From Tachypleus tridentatus (taxonomy: Eukaryota > Arthropoda > Merostomata > Xiphosura > Limulidae): a DNA stretch of 64,000 bases. Shown here piece by piece: positions 57,331-64,000 of the stretch (positions are counted from its first letter, which is position 1; the number at the start of each line of letters is the position of its first letter). The stretch covers positions 39,674,348 through 39,738,347 of the forward strand of contig NC_134825.1 of NCBI RefSeq assembly GCF_004210375.1, written 5' to 3'. The notes below the pieces were generated by a model. The model searched no databases and was not told the DNA's origin. It saw only the letters and a list, made by a program, of their open reading frames with translations. The position numbers and the translations under genes were made by a program.

Positions 57331-58779
57331 CATGTTCAAGAGAAATAACTTTTGCACTATGCAACATTTGATTAACAGTATAATGTTTTTTAAAGATGAG
57401 GACATTACGCTTCCCAAAACCTTGTGAAATAGATTAAACTGGAAGATACCAGTAATAACTAGTGAAAGTTCACTGTATTGTGTTTTTCTACTTCAAATTT
57501 TCTGTTTTCACGTGTCACCTTCTGTATAATTTGTCAATACTGTTCCTCTCCAAAGACAATGTGAAGCTGAGGTATTTTTTCAGATTGAACGTAACCATAC
57601 AATGATATTAAACAAAGACTGGTGATGTTCTCTAGAAGGCCAAGAGCAAATGATTATGTGTAGTCAACCAAAACTTGATGGTCATTGGCTTGGGGAATTC
57701 CCTGTCTTGTGAAGCGTTTTTCATCCGTCGAGACTCTTTTTTGTGTGTGTTTCTTTAATATTTCTAAAGTCATTGTATCATTTTGTTTTGTTTACTTTCT
57801 GTTATGAACACAAAAGGATGAATGTGAGAAAGGATGAGCTCTGTCTTTTCGTTCTTTCTTTTTGGAATGTAAAGTGCAGGAAACGTTAATAATAGTTTAT
57901 GTCGGCAACATATAATCTACAAACCTGTGTCCGTTTAGAACTGGTCTTGGAAGTGCATAACCAGTAATAAGCGAGCTTCGAATACGTTAAGAGACAGATA
58001 AAGAGTTTACAACATTTTAAGAGAAGATTCTAGAATTGATAAATAAATATTTGTGCTTTAAAATTTTAATTTCCATTGAAGAAATCGTAAAATATAAGCA
58101 AAATCTTACTTGCAATATTCCTTACGAGAAATAAAAATATTTATTACAAACGCCTAAATAAATATGTTTGGTGGATGTGTTCAGTATTAGAATGTTTTAA
58201 TAATAGTTTGTAAGAAAAACTTATTTATACCATTAATATTTATGGTATTAGATGTTGTTCTGTTTATTGTGAATTCTGTTATCGTCAAACGAGAATCCTC
58301 GCGAAGCAAGTGACAAGTTGCCAAGTTTTCTATCTAATTTATTTAGCGATTACAATATCATTTCACTTCAACAGCTATTATTAGTTTCAAAAAAAGGTTT
58401 TTGTTCATACAAAATGTGATGAAAATATAATAGTCGTCTAATTTTCCTATCAAATTGTATTTTGCTGTTCACAACAAATATAACATTTTAATTTATCTCA
58501 ATGTCTTATTTTTATTAACGAATGGAAGCATCTCGTTTATTTATTTGAATATAAGTTGCTGTCTACGAGTTTACAGCAGATGTCATTGTTCTCAGTTACG
58601 AATAAAATGTTTCAGTATATTTATTTATCTCTACGTGGTTGTTTATGCAATAAAAATAGTTTTATTTATTTCTGTCAAATTCTATTCCTCTGTTGACATC
58701 ATATTTTTTGTTCTTCATAGTGAGTAAAAACATATCGTTTGTTGGATTTTCTGCTGAGCTACTGGAGGTCTACAACACT
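57331..58779. other. non-coding stretch
   Basis: No gene supported. The 90-codon plus frame at 58455-58727 is hydrophobic and AT-driven, with no recognisable domain. Confidence 0.45.
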
Positions 58780-58925
58780 AATTCTGGAATACATAGTTAC
58801 TAAGGAAAAGTGGTATTGGCAATCACATTATAACGCTCACACTGCTGAAAATGTAGCATTTTCGGTTACGAGATTTGAATCCGCAACCCACAGATTATCA
58901 GTCGAGCGCCTTAACTAAAGGTCGA
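58780..58925 (-). mobile_element. SINE, family 1, old, head side
   Basis: Reverse copy: GGCAATCACATTATAACGCTC, ACGAGATTTGAATCCGCAAC, CAGATTATCAGTCGAGCGCC. The body is degraded. Confidence 0.65.
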
Positions 58926-58936
58926 GATATTGTATA

Positions 58937-60133
58937 AGGCTGTTGCATAGGAAATGTCGGATTAAAAAAAATGAAACAAGCAAATCTTTTGTTTTTTTAA
59001 TTTATTTAATCAAAATAAACTTCTTTATACACAATACACTTCTGACAACCAGTTTTAAGTTTATACAAGCCATCTTTAAAGAATTGGACATCATTTGATG
59101 CAATGAAGTCCTCGAAGGTCTTCAACTCGCCTTTGGTTTACAAACTTTTTTCTTCCGTTATAGAAACGTACAAATGTTTAAAAAGTGATAACCTGTATAA
59201 AAAGACATGATGAATGTGGTGGATGAGGTAAAGTTTCATGCTAAAGTTCGTTTAGTTTTGTACAGTACTGCATGAGACATGAGATCGAGCATTGTCATGA
59301 CGAAGTGTGGGTCCACTGCGACTGATTGTTGCTGAATGTTCAGGTGACAACTTTTGATGCATATTGTGAAGTTCACAACAATATTTCTCTGTTGTGATTG
59401 TTTTGTTGAGTTTAAAAATGAATAATGTATCACACCTACCGATGGTCACCTGACACTGACCATAAACTTCTTAGGATGAAGAGTTGGTTTTGACATATGT
59501 TTGATGCTTTTTCATAGTCAAGCCATTATTCAGATCGTCGTCGATTGTCGTAAAAAATGCAGGTTTTATTTCAGGTGACAATTCTATGGAGAAACGGGTT
59601 GTTTTTGTTGCGAGTAACAAATGAGAAACAAATTTCAACTCGTCTTGTTTGATGGTTTCCAATCAATTCATGAGGTACCCATTTTCCAAGATTTTGAATA
59701 ATGGACACTAAGTTTATCAGCAAGCTCTTTCATGGTATCTGATTCAACCAAGGCCTTCGATTCTTCCTCGTTAATGTGTGTCTGAGGGAGGACCCGAGGA
59801 TTATCTTCAATGCTTGTGTTATCAGAGCGAAATCTAAACCAACGTTGTGCTGCGCACTCATCAGTTGTACCATCACCAAACGCATGATTGATATTACGAG
59901 ATGATATCGCCATATTGTGACCAAGTGTGAAGCCTTACAATAAAATTACACGAATATCAATTTCATCCATAGTAACTAAAATGAATATAAATATGATTTA
60001 ATTACTGATGTAACAAAAATAAAAATAGCTTCAAATGAGTCAGTTAATATACTATATTACTCTGAGAAATTTACGATAATGTTTTTTTTTCAACTTTGCA
60101 CATGAAAATCAGGCATTTCATGTGCAACAGCCT
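58937..60133 (-). mobile_element. mariner transposon, dead, Hsmar1-like
   Basis: About 1.2 kb with inverted ends: AGGCTGTTGCATAGGAAATG at 58937 and, reversed, AGGCTGTTGCACATGAAATG at 60133 (two mismatches in 20). A TA precedes the left end. Size and ends are typical of mariner; the transposase relic is on the minus strand. Confidence 0.9.
59006..59970 (-). pseudogene. mariner transposase relic
   Basis: A D,D34D transposase of about 345 aa is the family norm; the relic spans about 320 codons. Recognisable blocks in order are MDEIDIRVILL, FTLGHNMAISSRNINHAFGDGTT..AAQRWF.FRSDNTSIED, ESKALVESDTMKELADKLSVHYS (helix-turn-helix), VTRNKNNPFLHRIVT, IHYSFLNSTK..T.EKYCCELH.MHQKL and LRHDNARSHVS (second catalytic Asp retained), ending VYFD. 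Stops and frame changes are numerous. The first catalytic Asp motif (normally TCDEKW) is lost, so the enzyme is inactive. Residue choice is close to the human Hsmar1/SETMAR mariner as I remember it. Confidence 0.88.
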
Positions 60134-60406
60134 GATAATATTTCTTGTTATAATTTACTACCAGGCCTATATTTAAATGTGGCTACTAATTAATTAAAAA
60201 TGCAATAAAAGCGGAGTATCATAAAATATACATTTGCGAAAGCGAAAGAACTACATGACTGCATTTAAAACGTGTGAAGTAGATAAAGTTAAACATTTAT
60301 ATTATCATAGAAGACCCCATGGAAGTAGTGCAACAAAACTGACACAAATAAGCTACGAAAAATGAAATCAGTAATGCTATTAAGATTGTTGGGAAAATTA
60401 CGTGTC
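60134..60406. other. non-coding stretch
   Basis: Nothing supported. Confidence 0.5.
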
Positions 60407-60420
60407 AGCTTGGGGTGGGA

Positions 60421-60700
60421 GCCCGGCATGGCCAAGGGTGTTAAGGCGTGCGATTCGTAATCTGAGGGTCGCGGGTTTGCATCCCTGTCGCGTCAAACAT
60501 GGTCGCCCTCCCAGCCGTGGGCGCGTTATAATTTGACGACCAATTCCACTATTCGTTGGTAAAAGAGTAGCCCAAGAGTTGGCGGTAGGTGGTGATGACT
60601 AGCTGCCTTCCCTCTAGTCTTACACTGCTAAATTAGGGACGGCTAGCACAGATAGCCCTCGAGTAGCTTTGTGCGAAATTCCAAAACAAACAAACAAACA
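60421..60700 (+). mobile_element. SINE, family 1, with target-site duplication
   Basis: GCCCGGCATGGCC to AACAAACAAACAAAA, flanked by AGCTTGGGG(T/C)GG (60407-60418 and 60704-60715). Close to the family consensus. Confidence 0.93.
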
Positions 60701-60940
60701 AAAAGCTTGGGGCGGTTAGACTAGACACTTGCTTGTACCATATATCTATAGTTAGACGTCAGCCTTGAGACGGCTAGACTGTTAGTATCTTATTAAAAAT
60801 GTGTATCGTTCTGCTTTTTTACTTGGTGAGAAAAGGACTTTACATCTAAACGAAACAAATCACTTAAACTCCATTATTTTATTTTATTCTCTCACCATTG
60901 TTAAGCCGTAAATTCTTCAAAACTAACCTTTTGGAGCAGG

Positions 60941-61742
60941 AATAGAAAACTAAGAATATATTACACCTTTACTTTATAGAATAGAAAACTAAGAATAGAT
61001 TACACCTTTACTTTATGGACTAGAAAACTAAGAATAGATTACACCTTTACTTTATAGAATAGAAAACTAAGAATAGATTACACCTTTACTTTATAGAATA
61101 GAAAACTAAGAACAGATTACATCTTTACTTTATAGAATAGAAAACTAAGAATAGATTACACCTTTACTTTATAGAATAGAAAACTAAGAATAGATTACAC
61201 CTTTACTTTATAGAATAGAAAACTAAGAATAGATTACACCTTTACTTTATAGAATAGAAAAGTAAGAACAGATTACACCTTTACTTTATAGAATATTACA
61301 CCTTTATCTTATAGAATAGAAAACTAAAAATAGATTACACATTTACTTTATGGACTAGAAAACTAAGAATAGATTACACCTTTACTTTATAGAATAGAAA
61401 ACTAAGAATAGATTACACCTTTACTTTATAGAATAGAAAACTAAGAACAGATTACATCTTTACTTTATAGAATAGAAAACTAAGAACAGATTACACCTTT
61501 ATTTTATAGAATAGAAAACTAAGAATAGATTACACCTTTACTTTATAGAATAGAAAACTAAGAATAGATTACACCTTTACTTTGTAGAATAGAAAAGTAA
61601 GAACAGGTTACACCTTTATCTTATAGAATAGAAAACTAAAAATAGATTACACATTTACTTTATAGAATAGAAAACTAACTAAGAATACATTATACCTTTA
61701 CTTTATAGGAATAGAAAACTAAAAATAGATTACACCTTTACT
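60941..61742. repeat. 39-bp minisatellite, about 20 copies, with higher-order repeat
   Basis: Unit AGAATAGAAAACTAAGAATA + GATTACACCTTTACTTTAT. The variant TGGACTAG appears at 61016 and 61351, each followed by the same order of variants (normal, normal, ACATC type ... GTAAGAACAG type, ACACATTT type). This is an approximately 335-bp higher-order unit present twice. Confidence 0.95.
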
Positions 61743-61922
61743 TTATATTTCCTTCATTGGAACATACATTTTGGTAAAAAAAAGAAATTCACGAATACAG
61801 TGCGTTGCAAATGTATCCCCTCTGCAAAGTGTCCACATTTTCTTGTCGTCTGATCTTGCAATCACGGAACTTTCATCTGGAACTTTATCTTTATATCCAG
61901 GATTTACATAATCTACTCCAAA
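61743..61922 (-). CDS. unidentified coding-looking terminal exon
   Basis: After an acceptor-like TTATCTTTCTCAG, the minus strand is open for 59 codons in phase 0: FGVDYVNPGYKDKVPDESSV, then IARSDDKKMWTLCRGDTFATHCIREF, then a lower-quality LFFTKMYVPMKEI and a TAA at 61745-61743, exactly where the 39-bp minisatellite begins. The first ~46 residues have a balanced composition with Trp, Cys and charged residues, unlike surrounding AT-rich shadows. A GTATGT inside the weaker tail (AAAAT/GTATGT) or GTGAAT after CTGTATTC could instead be a donor, making the last part intron. I do not recognise the family and found no upstream exon before the window end. A pseudogene fragment is the alternative. Confidence 0.5.
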   Translation of the reverse strand, partial: FGVDYVNPGYKDKVPDESSVIARSDDKKMWTLCRGDTFATHCIREFLFFTKMYVPMKEI

Positions 61923-64000
61923 CTGAGAAAGATAAAAGATTGTTTACATTATGTAAGTTAGATTTTTAAAGAAACTTAGAAATATTCTCAATTGTATAAG
62001 CATTCAAGCCCTTTTCTACGAGAACGTTATATCAGTTCAGGTGCAAAAGATTAGTTTGAAGGGTCACAAACTTATTGTAATGATTTCTGTCTCTGTGTTA
62101 TCAAATTGGTTTAACTTGACTTCAGAATAAATGCATCTTTTCAAGCCGCAACTTATATAGTGATACAAGAAACCAACCATGAGGATCAAGGAGTTTTTCT
62201 AACAAACACTGACCAGGAGAAGGTTAGATATCGCTGATAAACAGGACAATATTTTTCTACACCATTAAAAGTTCACCTACACTTACAGTGTAATATTATG
62301 GCTTGGAAATTCCAGTAGTTGTTTTAGATACTTTTTTATTGAATACATATGTAAATCTGATTTCAGTTTGTTACATAATCTAATATCCCTTTCTAGGATT
62401 AAAAATAAATTGTATCGGTATATCATATTTCATAGCCGTGTAGCTCAAGTTAAAGTCATGAAAAGTTGCTTATTTATAATTTTTGACAATACGTTTATTT
62501 TACGTTTTTTTTATCCAATAAGAAATAACGACTGTTTTCGTTATGATACTTTGATATCAAATTTAACTGTTCCTTGTTGCAATAAACCAATCACGGACAG
62601 TGAGGTATTAGAAAATGCAGTTCTTAATAACTTAAACGTCCGAACCAGATAAACCTATGTTGAACCCTAATGTAACAGTATAATGTATATTGTAACAGTA
62701 TAATAAGTGATATTAGATTCCTTTCTTCCCAAAGTTTAGGGTACTTCTAAGAGTAATTTTTCAGATATTATTAATATAGTGTTGTTTTTTTCTGTGGGAA
62801 TCAATCACGTATACATTTTTTAAACTAGTGTCTAAGCAGAGTTTTGATTTGCCAAGGTAATCCTAGAATGTCTTACGTAAACACTACGATATCATCAACG
62901 AACTACTTTCCCCAAAATATTATTGATAATAACAGTTTGTGTTGATTATTTTTAAACAACTAAAAATACAGAAAATGTTTATGATTTTTGTAACACTTAT
63001 AAAAATTTGTCTTCCCAAATAATTATAACCCACAGATATTTTTAGAATCATAGTGATGTTTTGTTGCTTTCGAATTCATTAGTCTTTGAAATGCCTCCAC
63101 GATTGTTTAAATTCTTTCCACCATATGCAAATGAAACTTTTTTTACTCATCTGTTAAATTATTTTTGTTATCAACCAGCAACTAGGTTCGGACTCAACCA
63201 TTTTTATACAATGCGATGTTTCTATTTTTTTTCCTATAACATTTACTCTGCTTTTTATAGCGTCAGTTATATGGTCAACTTGTAAGCGAGTAGTGTTTAT
63301 TTTATAAGTAATCATTGGTTTATTTCCTATTTGATATTATCGTTTCAGAATTATAACCTGTAATGGTTTAGTGATATGTTTTTGAAATATCTTTTATGTT
63401 GTTTTCTCTGGTATGCATTGTCAATTTAGTTTCTCTTCTGACACTATATTAGGTCAATAACATTAAGTCAAGAAACATTAAAATTAATTACAGAATAATT
63501 ATTATTTTCACACAGAAAATCCGATGGACTAAACTGAAACATTTTGATATTTTATTTATTTGTCTCTTTACAAGCTCAATATTGGTAAGATAAGAACACT
63601 GAAGTTACTTTCCAATATTATTTTATCATCTTTATTCACAAAAGCATGGTGGAATAAGACGGTGTAGAATAGATTTTCAAACAAATACAGCTATAATGCA
63701 TTCAGTTTATTATGTAATAACGTGTAACAAGAGCATATAATTATAAGACGAAATGTTACCTTTTCACTGTTTAACATAAATGTTTTAGTTCAAAATAAAC
63801 GATTAATTTTTACACAATATCTTTTTACTGCTTCTATAAGTATGTTTTACTTTTTTAAACAGAAAAGGACAATCAACTATAGCTTGCGTTTTCTTCAATA
63901 TGAGACACGTTCACTTAACTTCAAGAAAATATACTTGGGTTTTAGGAAATATTTATCAGGTTAAGTATATTACCATTAGAATCTATAAAACAAAATTTTA
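61923..64000. other. non-coding stretch to window end
   Basis: No gene recognised. Frames of 94 codons (62368-62652) and 74 codons (63061-63285) have no domain, signal peptide or splice context I can support. Upstream exons of the minus-strand exon at 61.8 kb, if real, should lie here or beyond. Confidence 0.4.

Noticed and set aside
1-64000. CRISPR arrays or bacterial defence systems
   Set aside because: Tandem repeats here have no spacer structure and all gene evidence is eukaryotic.

Overview
The window is AT-rich, intron-containing animal DNA with no bacterial operons or rRNA. It looks like an arthropod. The intact genes encode small secreted Tyr/His/Gly-rich proteins whose first coding exon holds only four codons (MKIL, MKAV, MKAL) before a phase-0 intron, as in arthropod cuticle or structural protein genes. 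The dominant repeat is a ~275-bp tRNA-derived SINE that I associate with horseshoe crab (Limulus/Tachypleus) genomes. The horseshoe crab assignment is inference from memory, not proof.

Layout. 1-21 kb: a local family of small secreted-protein genes repeated about every 7 kb. There are decayed copies at 3.55 and 10.17 kb, an intact copy at 16.98-17.76 kb and another decayed copy at 20.5-21.0 kb, with SINEs between and inside them. 21-31 kb: mostly featureless AT-rich DNA, old SINEs, and a four-copy 72-bp repeat that keeps a reading frame open (23.3 kb). 31-41 kb: transposon-rich. It holds a dead Tc1 element resembling fish Tc1s (31.5-32.7 kb), a five-copy 52-bp repeat, an unexplained 171-codon ORF, a Penelope/LINE-like scrap with a conserved motif inside an inverted repeat (36.3 kb), and a better-preserved Tc1 lying directly against an older Tc1 relic (38.2-40.3 kb). 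41-58 kb: more SINEs, two intact minus-strand secreted-protein genes (46.4-49.2 and 56.4-57.3 kb) and one pseudogene scrap (44.3 kb). The 46-49 kb gene has a decayed second promoter plus first exon and a 17-copy 47-bp minisatellite in its intron. 58-64 kb: a dead Hsmar1-like mariner, a 39-bp minisatellite with higher-order structure, and, touching it, one unidentified coding-looking exon on the minus strand.

The three intact genes share an architecture: a TATA box 76-80 bp before the ATG, a four-codon first coding exon, a signal peptide completed by exon 2, a low-complexity mature region, and a consensus-like splice donor within about 55 bases after the stop codon. I infer co-regulated extracellular-matrix or cuticle proteins evolving by tandem duplication and decay. 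No complete enzyme gene, tRNA, rRNA or CRISPR was seen. Coordinates of degenerate SINEs are approximate.
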